A stretch of DNA of 64,000 nucleotides, taken from contig NZ_JAFCJJ010000008.1 in assembly GCF_018131015.1 (NCBI RefSeq), forward strand, positions 186,001 to 250,000, written 5' to 3'. The notes below the pieces were generated by a model. The model did no database searches. It had not been told where the DNA came from and saw only the letters and a list, made by a program, of their open reading frames with translations. The translations under genes were made by a program, and so were the position numbers. Numbering within the stretch: the first letter of the stretch is position 1; each line of letters begins with the position of its first letter. This DNA comes from Bradyrhizobium diazoefficiens. GTDB taxonomy: Bacteria > Pseudomonadota > Alphaproteobacteria > Rhizobiales > Xanthobacteraceae. Shown piece after piece: positions 53,226 through 64,000 of this stretch.

Positions 53226-53567
53226 TTACGCCTCGGGTTGTGCCTTGCTGCCATCGCCATTGGTGCGATGCTGGGAATTAATGCGCTGCTTCAGGATCGC
53301 CGACGGCTTGAACACCATCACCCGGCGCGGCGAGATCGGCACCTCGGTGCCGGTCTTCGGATTGCGGCCGATGCGCTGGCCCTTCTTGCGGACCATGAAG
53401 GAGCCGAACGAGGACAGTTTCACCGTCTCGCCCTTCTCCAGGCAGTCGGTGATCTCCTTCAGCACGAGTTCCACAAACGCAGACGATTCCGTGCGCGACA
53501 GGCCCACCTTCTGGTAGACGGCCTCGCAGAGATCAACACGCGTTACGGTTTTACTTGTCTCGGTCAT
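53226..53567 (-). CDS. ihfA: Integration host factor subunit alpha
   Basis: Nucleoid DNA-bending protein of 113 residues. [40 protein letters not shown] and the beta-arm [20 protein letters not shown] identify it as IHF alpha. The start [10 protein letters not shown] at 53567 is used; the frame to 53594 adds nine unconserved residues. A C-terminal tail of about 15 residues ([17 protein letters not shown]) extends past the usual end. It lies between fabH and the merR-type gene. Confidence 0.96.
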   Translation of the reverse strand: MTETSKTVTRVDLCEAVYQKVGLSRTESSAFVELVLKEITDCLEKGETVKLSSFGSFMVRKKGQRIGRNPKTGTEVPISPRRVMVFKPSAILKQRINSQHRTNGDGSKAQPEA

Positions 53568-53699
53568 CGCCCTGCCCCACATCACGGCGAACAATTGTTG
53601 TCTGAAATTAGGAGGTTACGATACGGCGGTCAACCCGCTCATCAATGCAGAAGCATCGATCATCGCGGCTAATTCCGGCAAAATTTCATCGATTGCGAC

Positions 53700-54677
53700 C
53701 TACCAGCGCACGAGCGCGGAGCCCCAGGTGAAGCCACCGCCCATTGCCTCCAGCAGGACCAGGTCACCACGCTTGATGCGGCCGTCCTTGCGCGCCACGG
53801 ACAGCGCCAGCGGGATCGAGGCCGCCGACGTATTGCCGTGGCGGTCGACCGTCAGCACCACCTTCTGCGGCGCGATATGGAGCTTGTGGGCGGACGCGTC
53901 GATGATTCGCTTGTTGGCCTGGTGCGGCACGAACCAGTCGATGCTGTCGGCATTGAGCCCGGTCGCCTCGAAGGCGTCGACGATCACGTCGGTGATCATG
54001 CCGACCGCATGCTTGAAGACCTCGCGGCCCTCCATGCGCAGGTGACCGACGGTCTGGGTCGAGGACGGCCCGCCGTCGACGAAGAGCTTGGCCTTGTGGC
54101 GGCCGTCGGAGCGCAGATGCGTGGTCAGCACGCCGCGGTCGGCAGTCTTGCCCGCCTGCTCCTGGGCCTCCAGCACGACGGCGCCGGCGCCGTCGCCGAA
54201 CAGCACGCAGGTGCCGCGATCGTTCCAGTCGAGGATGCGCGAGAAGGTCTCCGCGCCGATCACCAGCGCACGCTTGTAGGCGCCGCTGCGCAGGAAATTG
54301 TCGGCGGTGGCGAGCGCGAACACGAAGCCGGAGCACACGGCCTGGAGGTCGAACGCCGCGCCATGATGGATGCCGAGCCCGTTCTGCACGGTGACCGCGG
54401 TCGCGGGGAAGGTGTTGTCCGGCGTCGAGGTCGCCAGCACGATCAGCTCGATGGACTGCGCATCCACGCCGGCATCACTGAGCGCGGCCTGCGCCGCCTT
54501 GATCGCCAGATGCGAGGTGAACTCGCCCTCGGCCGCGATGTGCCGCTCGCGAATACCGGTGCGCTGCACGATCCACTCATCGGACGTGTCGATGCGTGCC
54601 GCCAGTTGGGCATTGGTCACCACCTGCCCCGGCAGATAGGAGCCGCAGCCGAGCACGACCGAACGAATTTTAGTCAC
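53700..54677 (-). CDS. fabH: Beta-ketoacyl-ACP synthase III
   Basis: Starts fatty acid synthesis by condensing acetyl-CoA with malonyl-ACP. Protein of 325 residues with the Cys-His-Asn triad: Cys in [13 protein letters not shown], His in [12 protein letters not shown] and Asn in [14 protein letters not shown]. Its start overlaps the plsX stop by 4 bases (ATGA), indicating translational coupling. Confidence 0.97.
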   Translation of the reverse strand: MTKIRSVVLGCGSYLPGQVVTNAQLAARIDTSDEWIVQRTGIRERHIAAEGEFTSHLAIKAAQAALSDAGVDAQSIELIVLATSTPDNTFPATAVTVQNGLGIHHGAAFDLQAVCSGFVFALATADNFLRSGAYKRALVIGAETFSRILDWNDRGTCVLFGDGAGAVVLEAQEQAGKTADRGVLTTHLRSDGRHKAKLFVDGGPSSTQTVGHLRMEGREVFKHAVGMITDVIVDAFEATGLNADSIDWFVPHQANKRIIDASAHKLHIAPQKVVLTVDRHGNTSAASIPLALSVARKDGRIKRGDLVLLEAMGGGFTWGSALVRW

Positions 54678-55735
54678 GAAACAGCCTCCTGCGCGGCCTG
54701 CACGGAATTGAGTGCACCACCCTCGCGGTTGAGCATCTGATTGATCTTGTTGAGGAGATCGTAGTGAGCCATCTCATAGCCAACATCGATCGCATAGGCA
54801 AAGCCTTCGGCGCTGGTTCCGCCGTGGCTTTTGACAACCAGCCCCTGCAGCCCCAGGAACACACCGCCGTTGGACTTGTTGGGGTCCATCTTGTCGCTCA
54901 GGGCCTGGAAGGCGCGGCGGGCAAAGAGATAACCGAGCTTGGTCATCCAGCTCCGCCGAATCTCGTTGCGAAGTAATTCCGCCATCTGGCGCGCGGTTCC
55001 TTCGGCGGCCTTCAGCGCGATATTGCCGCTAAAGCCCTCGGTCACAATGACGTCGGCCACACCCTTGCCGATGCCGTCGCCCTCGACGAAGCCGATATAG
55101 TCGAGCTCCGGCAGGTTCCGGGCACGCAGGATCTCACCGGCTTCGCGGATCTCCTCGTGCCCCTTGATCTCCTCGGTCCCGATGTTGAGCAGGCCGACCG
55201 TCGGCCGCTTCTTGTTGAACAGAACGCTCGCCTTCGCCGCGCCCATGACGGCCATCGACACCAGATGGTGCGCGTCACCGCCGATGGTGGCGCCGAGGTC
55301 GAGCACGATGGACTCGCCGCGCCTGGTCGGCCAGATCGCAGAGATGGCCGGGCGATCGATGCCGGGCAGCGTGCGCAGATGGAAGCGCGACATCGCCATC
55401 AGCGCGCCGGTGTTGCCGGCGGAGACCGCGACATCGGCCTCGCCCTTCTTCACCGCATCGATGGCCAGCCACATCGAAGAGGTCTTGCGGCCGCGGCGCA
55501 GCGCCTGGCTCGGCTTGTCCGAGCCGCTGACGGCAACGTCCGTATGGATGATCCTCGACGCGGCCTTGAGCTTGGGATGTTTCTCGAGCTCAGGCTCGAT
55601 CCTGGCGCGGTCTCCGACCAGCAGGAATTCGGTGTCGCCATGCCTGTCCAGCGAGATGGCGGCGCCGGGGACGACCACGGCGGCGCCGGCGTCGCCTCCC
55701 ATGGCGTCCAGCGCGATGCGAATCTTGCTTGGCAT
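54674..55735 (-). CDS. plsX: Phosphate acyltransferase PlsX
   Basis: Converts acyl-ACP to acyl-phosphate for phospholipid synthesis. Protein of 353 residues, normal length, with [20 protein letters not shown] at the N-terminus, [37 protein letters not shown] and [18 protein letters not shown]. It is followed by fabH with a 4-base overlap. The AT-rich region at about 55925-55990, upstream, may carry the promoter (TTGATTTATATTATG read on the minus strand). Confidence 0.97.
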   Translation of the reverse strand: MPSKIRIALDAMGGDAGAAVVVPGAAISLDRHGDTEFLLVGDRARIEPELEKHPKLKAASRIIHTDVAVSGSDKPSQALRRGRKTSSMWLAIDAVKKGEADVAVSAGNTGALMAMSRFHLRTLPGIDRPAISAIWPTRRGESIVLDLGATIGGDAHHLVSMAVMGAAKASVLFNKKRPTVGLLNIGTEEIKGHEEIREAGEILRARNLPELDYIGFVEGDGIGKGVADVIVTEGFSGNIALKAAEGTARQMAELLRNEIRRSWMTKLGYLFARRAFQALSDKMDPNKSNGGVFLGLQGLVVKSHGGTSAEGFAYAIDVGYEMAHYDLLNKINQMLNREGGALNSVQAAQEAVS

Positions 55736-56031
55736 AGAAGTCCTGGAAACCCGGTCTGGTGCGGTCTCGAGCTAGAGGGACCGCAAATTGAGCCCGCCAT
55801 GGTCATGACGGCCGGCCAAGCGCCACGCCGCGCCCGAACCGGGGCCGGACAATAGCGTTTTGTCGTCCCGAAACAACCTCTTGCCCCCAGCCTTTTGCAT
55901 TCCGGGCGATCCGGGGCCGAGCCGGAGCGATTTAAAAAACATAATATAAATCAAACAGATACCACTGAATTTAAAAGCGCAATACCAGCGCCTCTCATCC
56001 AATGTGAGAACGACAGAGCGGGAAATGCCGT

Positions 56032-56601
56032 CTATTGGCCCTTCTTCTTGTCCTGAAGCGCCTTCAGCGCTGCGAAGGGATGGTCCTCCGGGTTGGGGGC
56101 AACGACCTCTGCCTCGAACACGGCCCCCGGTTTTCGCGGATAGGGATCGATCGCCAGGAACAGGGCGTCGGTGGCAAGCCGGCCGAGATCGATGATGCCG
56201 CCCATGATCGCCTCCGGCGGATCGGCGACCTCGGGCGGCGCCTCGTCGTCCTGCCCCTCCTCGATCAGATCGGAAAGCCGTCGCGCCTCGGCTTCAGGCG
56301 CGAACATCAGGTCGATCTCCTCGTCGATCTCGTTCTCGACGGGATCGAGTGTGACGACGCAGGTCTGGCCGATTCGGGCTTGCACGCGGCCCGCGACATG
56401 GATCCGGCCGCCGCTCTTCGGCATCACGTCGAACTCGGCACGGGCCGACAGGATGTCGCGCAGCCCCGCGACCTCGGCCATCGCCTGCCGCTCCGCGACC
56501 GAGGCCTCGATCTCGCGATGCAGGCCAGTGTCAGGAATCTGCGCCACCGTGACGGGCACGCGCCACGGATCAGGTTCGGATCCGGCAGTCGGTCGGTTCA
56601 T
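56032..56601 (-). CDS. YceD family (DUF177) protein
   Basis: Protein of 189 residues. The DUF177 core shows GRIHVAGRVQARIGQTCVVT then LDPVENEID, the central Cys of the family, and the C-terminal DLGRLATDALFLAIDPYPRK. YceD is often next to rpmF, fabH or plsX and is associated with large-subunit rRNA or fatty-acid loci; rpmF is absent here. It overlaps the upstream chaperone gene by 4 bases. Confidence 0.87.
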   Translation of the reverse strand: MNRPTAGSEPDPWRVPVTVAQIPDTGLHREIEASVAERQAMAEVAGLRDILSARAEFDVMPKSGGRIHVAGRVQARIGQTCVVTLDPVENEIDEEIDLMFAPEAEARRLSDLIEEGQDDEAPPEVADPPEAIMGGIIDLGRLATDALFLAIDPYPRKPGAVFEAEVVAPNPEDHPFAALKALQDKKKGQ

Positions 56602-57149
56602 GGCGTCACATCCTTCGGTGGCGGCGGCGGAAAGCGGAAGGATCCCCGTAGCAGCGCGGCCTCGCCGGTCTGGCCGAGATCGGCCACGGCGGCCTGCGCG
56701 TAGGCTGCAAGCCTCCGCGCGGAATCGGGCTCGGCACCGTTCAAGATATTCTTGCAGATCGCCTGCGCCAGCGCCTCGCCGCCCTCCTCGATGGCACGGT
56801 CATAGGCCTGGGTGCGGCCATAAAAGGCCTCGCCGAAGGCCCGCATCCGCTTGGGCACGGTCTGGTCGCCAACACCCATCTCCCGCAGATTGTCGTCCAT
56901 GTCCTCACAGAAGCGGTCGAACAGGGCCTGCGACAGTTCCACCCCGCCCTGGACGGTCCGCAGCCGCCGCAGCAGCAGCCACAGATGCAGCAGCAGCAGG
57001 TCGAAACGGCCATTAACCGTGTCCGGCACGCCCAACTCCCGGTAAAATATGGGTTCTCGCGCCTGCGTCACGATCATGCCATAGATGGCCCCAATGGTGC
57101 CGGCCGGGGTTAGCCGGGGTTTCCTGAAGTGATTGAACGGCCAAAGCAT
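56598..57149 (-). CDS. Ubiquinol-cytochrome c chaperone family protein (Cbp3-like)
   Basis: Protein of 183 residues. Segments YGMIVTQAREPIFYRELGVP, RFDLLLLHLWLLLRRL, FDRFCEDMDDNLREMGVGD and AFYGRTQAYDRAIEEGGEAL match the Cbp3/UQCC1 family, which assists cytochrome b assembly in the bc1 complex. It is co-transcribed with the YceD gene (ATGA overlap) and divergent from bamE. Confidence 0.9.
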   Translation of the reverse strand: MLWPFNHFRKPRLTPAGTIGAIYGMIVTQAREPIFYRELGVPDTVNGRFDLLLLHLWLLLRRLRTVQGGVELSQALFDRFCEDMDDNLREMGVGDQTVPKRMRAFGEAFYGRTQAYDRAIEEGGEALAQAICKNILNGAEPDSARRLAAYAQAAVADLGQTGEAALLRGSFRFPPPPPKDVTP

Positions 57150-57247
57150 TGTGGTTTCCGCAAGCGGGCGCGCGCGAGTTGCATTCAGAGCCTCCGCCCG
57201 GTACTTCAGGGCCTCGCGCGACGCAAGGGGACGGAATCAGTTCCGCA

Positions 57248-57733
57248 ATGACGAAAACGAACCAGACCCGCCTGCGTGCCGACCGGCCGCGCGGCCTTCA
57301 TGCGTGCTGGCGCAGCCTGCGCATCCTCGCGGCCGCAGCCCTGGTTGGCGCCGCGCTCACGGGGTGCAGCGGCGAGCAATTCCAGAAGGGCTACATCCTG
57401 CCGCCCGGCGCGCTGGAGCAGATTCCGATCGGTGCGAGCCAGGACCAGGTCCTGATCGTGATGGGCACGCCTTCCACGGTCGCAACGCTGGACGGCGAGG
57501 TGTTTTACTACATCTCGCAGCGCTCGGAGCGCATGGTCGCCTTCATGAACCAGAAGGTCGTCGACCAGCGCGTCATCGCGATCTATTTCGACAAGACCCG
57601 GCGCGTGCGGCGGCTCGCGAATTACGGCCTGCAGGACGGCAAGATCTTCGACTTCATCAGCCGGACCACGCCGACCTCGGGCCAGGAGATGAACTACCTC
57701 ACGCCGATCTTCAAGCTGCTCAGCTTTAACTGA
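57248..57733 (+). CDS. bamE: Outer-membrane assembly factor BamE (SmpA/OmlA) lipoprotein
   Basis: Lipoprotein of 161 residues. A basic start, hydrophobic stretch LRILAAAALVGAALTGC and lipobox LTGC (C40) are followed by the SmpA domain: GYILPPGALEQIPIGASQDQ then VLIVMGTPSTVATLDGEVFY and DFISRTTPTSG. It belongs to the BAM complex that inserts beta-barrels. The start at 57248 is preferred over an upstream TTG at 57149. AAGGGG is 17 bases away, and a CGGAA / TTCCG dyad between them could shorten that distance. Confidence 0.9.
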   Translation: MTKTNQTRLRADRPRGLHACWRSLRILAAAALVGAALTGCSGEQFQKGYILPPGALEQIPIGASQDQVLIVMGTPSTVATLDGEVFYYISQRSERMVAFMNQKVVDQRVIAIYFDKTRRVRRLANYGLQDGKIFDFISRTTPTSGQEMNYLTPIFKLLSFN

Positions 57734-57850
57734 GCCTTCACACTGCGGCGTCCTGCCGCTGTCCGCGCGGCACTCGCCGTCGCGAGCGACTTGCCGTCGC
57801 GCGTCGCCTTCCCTACCCTTCCTGCAAAACAAGAAGCAGGGAGTGGATTC

Positions 57851-58852
57851 GTGACCAAGAAATTTCTGTCCCGTCGTCATGTGCTGGCCGGCGCTGCCGG
57901 TCTGTCGGCCGCAGCGATCCTGCCGCGGTCGAGCCTGGCAGACTGGAAGCCGACCGAAACTGTCCGCATCATCGTGCCGGCGGCGGCCGGCGGCTCGACC
58001 GACGTCATGGGCCGGCTGCTGGCCGCGCATCTGCAAACCGCCTGGGGACAGACCGCCGTTGTGGAGAACCGCTCCGGCGGCGGCGGCACGATCGGCACCG
58101 CCGAAGTGGTCCGCGCCAAGCCGGACGGCCACACCGTCCTGATCGGCAACCCCGGGCCCAACGCCATCGCCTACAGCATCTTCAAGAATCTCTCCTACAA
58201 GGCGGACCAGCTCCAGCCCGTCTCCAACATGATCCGGATCCCGAACATCGTCTCGGCGCATCCGAAGACCGGCATCAAGTCGGTCGCCGAGCTGGTCGCC
58301 TATCTCAAGGCCAATCCGGACAAGCTCAGCTACGCCTCGTCCGGTGTCGGCCAGAGCCCGCACCTCACCGGCGCCTGGTTCCTGCAGCTCACCGGGCTGA
58401 AGATGACGCACATCCCGTTCCGCGGCGCCGGCCCCGCGCTCCAGGCCGCACTCGCGGGCGACATCCAGATCCTGTTCGACAATCTCTATCCGAGCCTGCC
58501 GCAGGTGCAGAACGGCACGCTCAACGGCCTCTGCGTCACCACCACCGAACGCAGCGACCTCGCGCCGAACCTGCCGACCATGCGCGAGAGCGCGCCGGAG
58601 CTCGCCAATTTCGACGTCTCGTCATGGTTCTCGGTTTTCCTGCCGAAGGGCGTTCCCGCCGCCGTGCTCGAAGCGCTGAATCTCCAGGTGAAGGCGATGC
58701 TCGAACGCGACGACATCAGGAAGAACATCGCCGCCATGGGCGCCCGCCCCGACTACGGCACGCCGCAGCAGTTCTCCGACTTCGTGGACGCCGAGACCAG
58801 GAAGTTCGCCGGCATCATCCAGAAGGAAGGCCTGCAGATGGACGTGCAGTAG
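57851..58852 (+). CDS. Tripartite tricarboxylate transporter substrate-binding protein (Bug family)
   Basis: Periplasmic binding protein of 333 residues. The signal peptide has twin Arg (SRRHVLAGAAGLSAAAILP), so Tat export is possible. Ligand-binding loops typical of Bug proteins are IIVPAAAGGSTDVMGRLLA, NRSGGGGTIGTAEVVRAKPD and HIPFRGAGPALQAALAGDI. GTG at 57851 follows AGGGAG. No TctA/TctB permease adjoins it, so it is an orphan; the ligand is likely a carboxylate. Confidence 0.9.
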   Translation: MTKKFLSRRHVLAGAAGLSAAAILPRSSLADWKPTETVRIIVPAAAGGSTDVMGRLLAAHLQTAWGQTAVVENRSGGGGTIGTAEVVRAKPDGHTVLIGNPGPNAIAYSIFKNLSYKADQLQPVSNMIRIPNIVSAHPKTGIKSVAELVAYLKANPDKLSYASSGVGQSPHLTGAWFLQLTGLKMTHIPFRGAGPALQAALAGDIQILFDNLYPSLPQVQNGTLNGLCVTTTERSDLAPNLPTMRESAPELANFDVSSWFSVFLPKGVPAAVLEALNLQVKAMLERDDIRKNIAAMGARPDYGTPQQFSDFVDAETRKFAGIIQKEGLQMDVQ

Positions 58853-59048
58853 GCGCGTTCTCCTGCGGAGCCGGCGACTTGAACCAGTTGAAGGCAAGCA
58901 GGACCGCTGCCGTAAGCACCACCGCCAGCACGGTCCGCGGCTGAAGCGAGCCGCGGGCCGCTTGGCTCCTGCCGCAGCTCGGACAGACCGTGAGACCCAT
59001 CAGCATCTCGCTGCCGCATTGATTGCATTTGGTCGTCTCGAACTTCAT
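58815..59048 (-). CDS. Small zinc-ribbon membrane protein
   Basis: Seventy-seven residues. Two CxxC pairs (CNQCGS and CPSCGR) form a zinc ribbon in residues 8-26, then one TM helix RTVLAVVLTAAVLLAFNWF and a short Pro-rich tail. Function unknown. It converges on, and overlaps by 38 bases, the 3' end of the binding-protein gene. Confidence 0.7.
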   Translation of the reverse strand: MKFETTKCNQCGSEMLMGLTVCPSCGRSQAARGSLQPRTVLAVVLTAAVLLAFNWFKSPAPQENAPTARPSAGLPSG

Positions 59049-59073
59049 GGCTGCAGCCCGTTGAGAGAGGACA

Positions 59074-59104
59074 GCAAAAAACCCGCGGCTCTCGCCGCGG
59101 GTTT
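59074..59104 (-). terminator. Terminator of hppA
   Basis: Stem ACCCGCGGC / GCCGCGGGT (59081-59102) with loop TCTC. On the minus strand it is followed by TTTTTTGCTG. It lies about 25 bases past the hppA stop. Confidence 0.85.
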
Positions 59105-59127
59105 GTCGTTTGACGTGCGCACCGGGT

Positions 59128-61248
<2,121 letters not shown>

Positions 61249-61477
61249 GTGATTTTTTGCCTCAGATCCTTGATGTACCCCCGGCGCCTTTATTGTCCGC
61301 GATGCGGCACGGCGCCTTGATTTCGAACAAGGCTGCCCCTTGCCCCGAAGGGGCGGCCCCAGTCGGCGGCGACATTGCCAAAATCAAATTGACGGTGCAA
61401 CGCCGGAAGGGGCTGAAAAAGCCGATCTCAGCAAGTATTTAGGCCCGGCTCCGAGACCTTCCGGTTTGGCGCAATTT

Positions 61478-62476
61478 CTAGAAGTGACTGAAGGACTGCC
61501 GCTTCAACACCAATTCCCGGCCCTGCCCGTCCAGGAAGCGCGGCCGCCCGTCACCCTCGACGATGGTGCCGATCGCCGCGACGGCCACGCCTGCCGCCTG
61601 CCCTGCGGCTATCAGCGAATCGCTTCTCCCCGCCGGCGCGGTGCACAGCACCTCGTAGTCGTCGCCCCCTGCAAGCAGCGTCTCGATACCGGCCGCGCGG
61701 CTGGCGATCAGGCCCGCTACCGCGGGCGAGAGCGGCACGCTCGGTACATCGACAATGGCCGAGACGCCCGAGGCCGCACAGAGCTTTGCGAGATCGCCGG
61801 CGAGCCCGTCGGAGACGTCCATCGCTGCCGTCACATGGTCGCGCACCGCCCCGGCAAGCGCGTTGCGCGGTTGCGGCACGCGATAGCGCGAGACCAGGAA
61901 ATCCCGTGCCGCGGGATCGGACGCGAGCGCGCCGGCCAGTGCACCGCCCGTGAGCACGCCGAGACCAAGCGCGGCATCGCCGATCGTCCCCGTCACCAGG
62001 ATGCGGTCGCCCGGCTTGGCGCCGGTACGGCTGACCATCCGTCCCTTCGGCACGCGGCCGAAGGCGGTGATCGAGATCATTTGCGGGCCCGGCGTCGAAA
62101 CCGTGTCGCCGCCGAGCAACGGGCATGAGAAGGCTTTGGCGTCCTCGCCGAGCGCATCGGCGAACGGCCTCAGCCAGGAATCGTCCTTGCTGCGCAGCGC
62201 CAGCGTCAGCACGAAGCCGGCGGGCGCCGCACCCTTGGCGGCGAGGTCGGACAGGTTCACCCGCAGCGCCTTGCGCGCGATGGTGTCAGGGGGATCAGCG
62301 GCAAGATAATGCACGCCCTCGACCACGGCGTCGGTGGTAACGACGATGTCCTCGCCGGACGCGGACAGGATCGCGGCATCATCGACCAGCCCGAAAGCGC
62401 CGGGATCGGTCGCCAGCGGCTTGAAGTAGCGCGCGATGAGGGAGTCTTCGCCTGAGGGATTTTGCGGAGTGGTCAT
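61478..62476 (-). CDS. thiL: Thiamine-monophosphate kinase
   Basis: Phosphorylates thiamine phosphate to thiamine diphosphate. Protein of 332 residues with the AIR-synthase-like fold: DDAAIL (metal site), VVTTDAVVEGVHYL, ALRVNLSDLAAKGAAPAGFV, LLGGDTVSTPG, AMDVSDGLAGDLAKL and LAGGDDYEVL. It lies downstream of nusB on the same strand, separated by a mosaic repeat. Confidence 0.96.
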   Translation of the reverse strand: MTTPQNPSGEDSLIARYFKPLATDPGAFGLVDDAAILSASGEDIVVTTDAVVEGVHYLAADPPDTIARKALRVNLSDLAAKGAAPAGFVLTLALRSKDDSWLRPFADALGEDAKAFSCPLLGGDTVSTPGPQMISITAFGRVPKGRMVSRTGAKPGDRILVTGTIGDAALGLGVLTGGALAGALASDPAARDFLVSRYRVPQPRNALAGAVRDHVTAAMDVSDGLAGDLAKLCAASGVSAIVDVPSVPLSPAVAGLIASRAAGIETLLAGGDDYEVLCTAPAGRSDSLIAAGQAAGVAVAAIGTIVEGDGRPRFLDGQGRELVLKRQSFSHF

Positions 62477-62500
62477 CGATGTCAGCCCTACACTCCGCGG

Positions 62501-62599
62501 TCATCGCCCGGCTTGACCGGGCGATCCAGTACGCCGAGACGCCTGAAATCAACTACCGCTGCCGCGGCGTACTGGATCACCCGCTTTCGCGGGTGATGA
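62501..62599. repeat. Mosaic palindromic repeat, copy 3
   Basis: Hairpin CGCCCGG-CTTGA-CCGGGCG (62505-62523) is followed by ATCCAGTACGCCG (62524-62536). Its perfect complement CGGCGTACTGGAT (62565-62577) precedes hairpin CACCCGC-TTTC-GCGGGTG (62578-62595) and then ATGA. Copy 1 shares the order and flanking words. It lies between nusB and thiL, inside the operon. Confidence 0.9.
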
Positions 62600-62614
62600 C
62601 AGCGGAATGCGTGA

Positions 62615-63112
62615 CTACCCCCGCCCGAACTCGTCGCCGCGGAACTGACGGCCGATCTGGTCGAGCACGGCGTTGACCATGCCGGTCTCCTCGCGATCGA
62701 CGAAGGCGTTGGCGACATCGACATATTCGGAGACCACGACGCGGCCCGGCACGTCCTTGCGGTGCTGCAGCTCGTAGGCCCCTGCCCGCAGCACGGCGCG
62801 CAGAATCGCCTCGATCCGCTTCAGCGGCCAGCCCTTGGACAAGGCCTCGTCGATCAGGGGATCGAGCTTCTTCTGGTCGCGCACCACGCCGGAGACGACG
62901 TCGCGAAAGAAGGCGGCTTCGGCCGGCAGGTAGGTTTCGCCCTCGACCTCGTTGCCGAGCCAGTGGCTTTCGAATTCGGCGAAGATGTCGTTGATGCCGG
63001 CGCCGGCGATATCCATCTGGTACAGCGCCTGGACGGCGGCGAGCCGCGCCGCACCGCGACGGTTCGCTTTCTTCTCCGCAGCGCCCGGCTGCTTCTTGTT
63101 GTTGTCAGCCAT
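62615..63112 (-). CDS. nusB: Transcription antitermination factor NusB
   Basis: Binds boxA RNA with NusE in rRNA antitermination complexes. Protein of 165 residues; start MADNNKKQPGAAEKKANRRG, a basic tail, then RLAAVQALYQMDIAG, LIDEALSKGWPLKRIEAILR and VVSEYVDVANAFVDREETGM typical of NusB. The gene lies 4 bases behind ribH, the usual ribH-nusB pair. Confidence 0.96.
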   Translation of the reverse strand: MADNNKKQPGAAEKKANRRGAARLAAVQALYQMDIAGAGINDIFAEFESHWLGNEVEGETYLPAEAAFFRDVVSGVVRDQKKLDPLIDEALSKGWPLKRIEAILRAVLRAGAYELQHRKDVPGRVVVSEYVDVANAFVDREETGMVNAVLDQIGRQFRGDEFGRG

Positions 63113-63116
63113 GACG

Positions 63117-63608
63117 CTAGGTCCGCGCCAGGCGGCGCTTGATGCGCAGCATCGCAAGTGCCGCGCGCGCGGCATCGCCGCCCTTGTCGAGCTCGCTGGC
63201 GCGCGCCCGCGCCCAGGCCTGCGCCTCGGTGTTGACGGTCAGGATGCCGTTACCGAGCGGCAGCTTTCGCGCCACCGCCAGGTCCATCAACGCGCGTGAG
63301 GATTCCTGCGACACGATCTCGAAATGGATGGTGTCGCCACGGATCACGCAGCCGAGCGCGATCACGGCATCATAGGGCTTGCCGTTTGCCGCCGCGGCAT
63401 CGACGGCGATCGCCACCGCGGCCGGGATCTCCAGCGCGCCGGGAACCGTGATGACGTCATGGGAGAGGCCAGCGGCCTTCAGCTCGGCCACCGCGCCGTC
63501 CAGCAGCGCGTCCTGGAGATCGTCATAGAACCGCGCCTCGACAATCAGCGCGCGTGCGCCCGCGATGTCGGTCTGGTCCTTCAGGGGTGCGCGCCGCGCG
63601 TCTGCCAT
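63117..63608 (-). CDS. ribH: 6,7-dimethyl-8-ribityllumazine synthase
   Basis: Penultimate enzyme of riboflavin synthesis. Protein of 163 residues: [58 protein letters not shown] and [17 protein letters not shown] at 63608 is used rather than the TTG two codons upstream. Operon ribE-ribH-nusB. Confidence 0.96.
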   Translation of the reverse strand: MADARRAPLKDQTDIAGARALIVEARFYDDLQDALLDGAVAELKAAGLSHDVITVPGALEIPAAVAIAVDAAAANGKPYDAVIALGCVIRGDTIHFEIVSQESSRALMDLAVARKLPLGNGILTVNTEAQAWARARASELDKGGDAARAALAMLRIKRRLART

Positions 63609-63671
63609 CGTCAAAATCCGTCAATTCTGGGTCGATCGCTATGTAGTCGCCGGCGGCGGTGAAGCCAAGTT

Positions 63672-64000
63672 TTAAACCGTCATTTCCGTCAGCCGCGCCG
63701 CATAGCGGGCCATCAGATCGACCTCGATATTAACCTCGTTGCCGGCGCGCCAGCCACCGATCGTGGTGACCGTCAGCGTGTGCGGGATGATCAGCACCGA
63801 AAAGGTCACGTCCTTCACCGTATTGATCGTGAGCGACACGCCATCGAGCGTGATCGAGCCCTTGGTGGCGATGAAGCGCGCCAGCTCACGCGTGGTCGAA
63901 AGCTCGAACCGCGCCATGTCGGGCAGGTCCTCGCGGCCGACGATGGTTGCGATCCCGTCGGCGTGGCCGGCGACGATATGGCCGCCGAGCTCGTCGCCGA
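63672..64000 (-). CDS. ribE: Riboflavin synthase alpha chain, C-terminal part (5' end outside window)
   Basis: Dismutates two lumazine molecules to riboflavin. The frame is open to the right edge, where GDELGGHIVAGHADG, the second lumazine-binding repeat, is seen; then GSITLDGVSLTINTV and VLIIPHTLTVTTIGGWRAG. About 109 C-terminal residues are present; an apparent Met at 63917 is internal. It starts 63 bases upstream of ribH on the same strand. Confidence 0.95.
   Translation of the reverse strand, partial: GDELGGHIVAGHADGIATIVGREDLPDMARFELSTTRELARFIATKGSITLDGVSLTINTVKDVTFSVLIIPHTLTVTTIGGWRAGNEVNIEVDLMARYAARLTEMTV

Noticed and set aside
52179..53672. A 497-codon open frame across tRNA-Pro, merR and ihfA on the plus strand
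   Set aside because: It runs through a tRNA and two conserved genes on the other strand.

Overview
The window is GC-rich and gene-dense, with alternating short operons. It looks like the chromosome of an alphaproteobacterium of the Bradyrhizobium/Rhodopseudomonas group (Nitrobacteraceae). Supporting signs are GcrA, COX15-type CtaA, the yceD-plsX-fabH-ihfA-merR block next to tRNA-Pro, the ribE-ribH-nusB-thiL block, a K+-independent H+-PPase, FixK/FNR-type boxes and mosaic palindromic repeats like those scattered through Bradyrhizobium genomes. Species cannot be fixed from sequence reading alone. No prophage, insertion sequence, integrase or CRISPR array was seen.

Layout. 1-13.9 kb is mostly housekeeping: the end of glnA, a GlxA/AraC regulator, a PuuD-type amidotransferase, an AI-2E-type permease, a diguanylate cyclase, rplM-rpsI, an enoyl-CoA hydratase, an O-acetylhomoserine sulfhydrylase and ctaA. 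13.9-23.2 kb is a surface-polysaccharide locus: deacetylase-like protein, FemAB/GNAT-like acyltransferase, Wzz/GumC co-polymerase, GT4 glycosyltransferase, polyprenyl-phosphate sugar-1-phosphate transferase and a Wzy/O-antigen-ligase-type polymerase. Its gene set resembles holdfast or unipolar polysaccharide loci, but no outer-membrane exporter or flippase is present here. 23.1-36.9 kb is accessory metabolism and regulation: MarR/monooxygenase and TetR/esterase divergent pairs with visible operators, DUF169, YdcF, acetamidase, GcrA, SDR and DHDPS-like genes.

36.9-50.6 kb is the most interesting part. A class I PHA synthase faces a CBS-domain protein, a GntP-family permease and an acyl-CoA:3-ketoacid CoA-transferase with a long C-terminal extension. 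These are followed by pyruvate formate-lyase, its radical-SAM activase, an aspartate:alanine-exchanger-family transporter, the formate channel FocA and a second, convergent exchanger-family transporter. Three FNR/FixK boxes (two identical TTGATCTAGATCAA, one TTGATCTGGATCAA) sit before the three outward transcription units. I read this as an oxygen-limited fermentation and carbon-storage module: PFL makes acetyl-CoA and formate, FocA exports formate, the CoA-transferase may pass CoA to a short-chain acid imported by GntP, PhaC may polymerise hydroxyacyl-CoA, and the exchangers may release dicarboxylates. The integration is inference; the individual enzyme calls are strong.

50.7-64 kb returns to core genes: a TPR protein, tRNA-Pro(GGG), merR-ihfA-fabH-plsX, yceD and a Cbp3-type chaperone, BamE, an orphan tripartite-transporter binding protein, hppA, thiL, nusB, ribH and the truncated ribE at the right edge. 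Start codons were chosen by ribosome binding site and family alignment; several differ from the longest possible frame, including one probable CTG start (YdcF).
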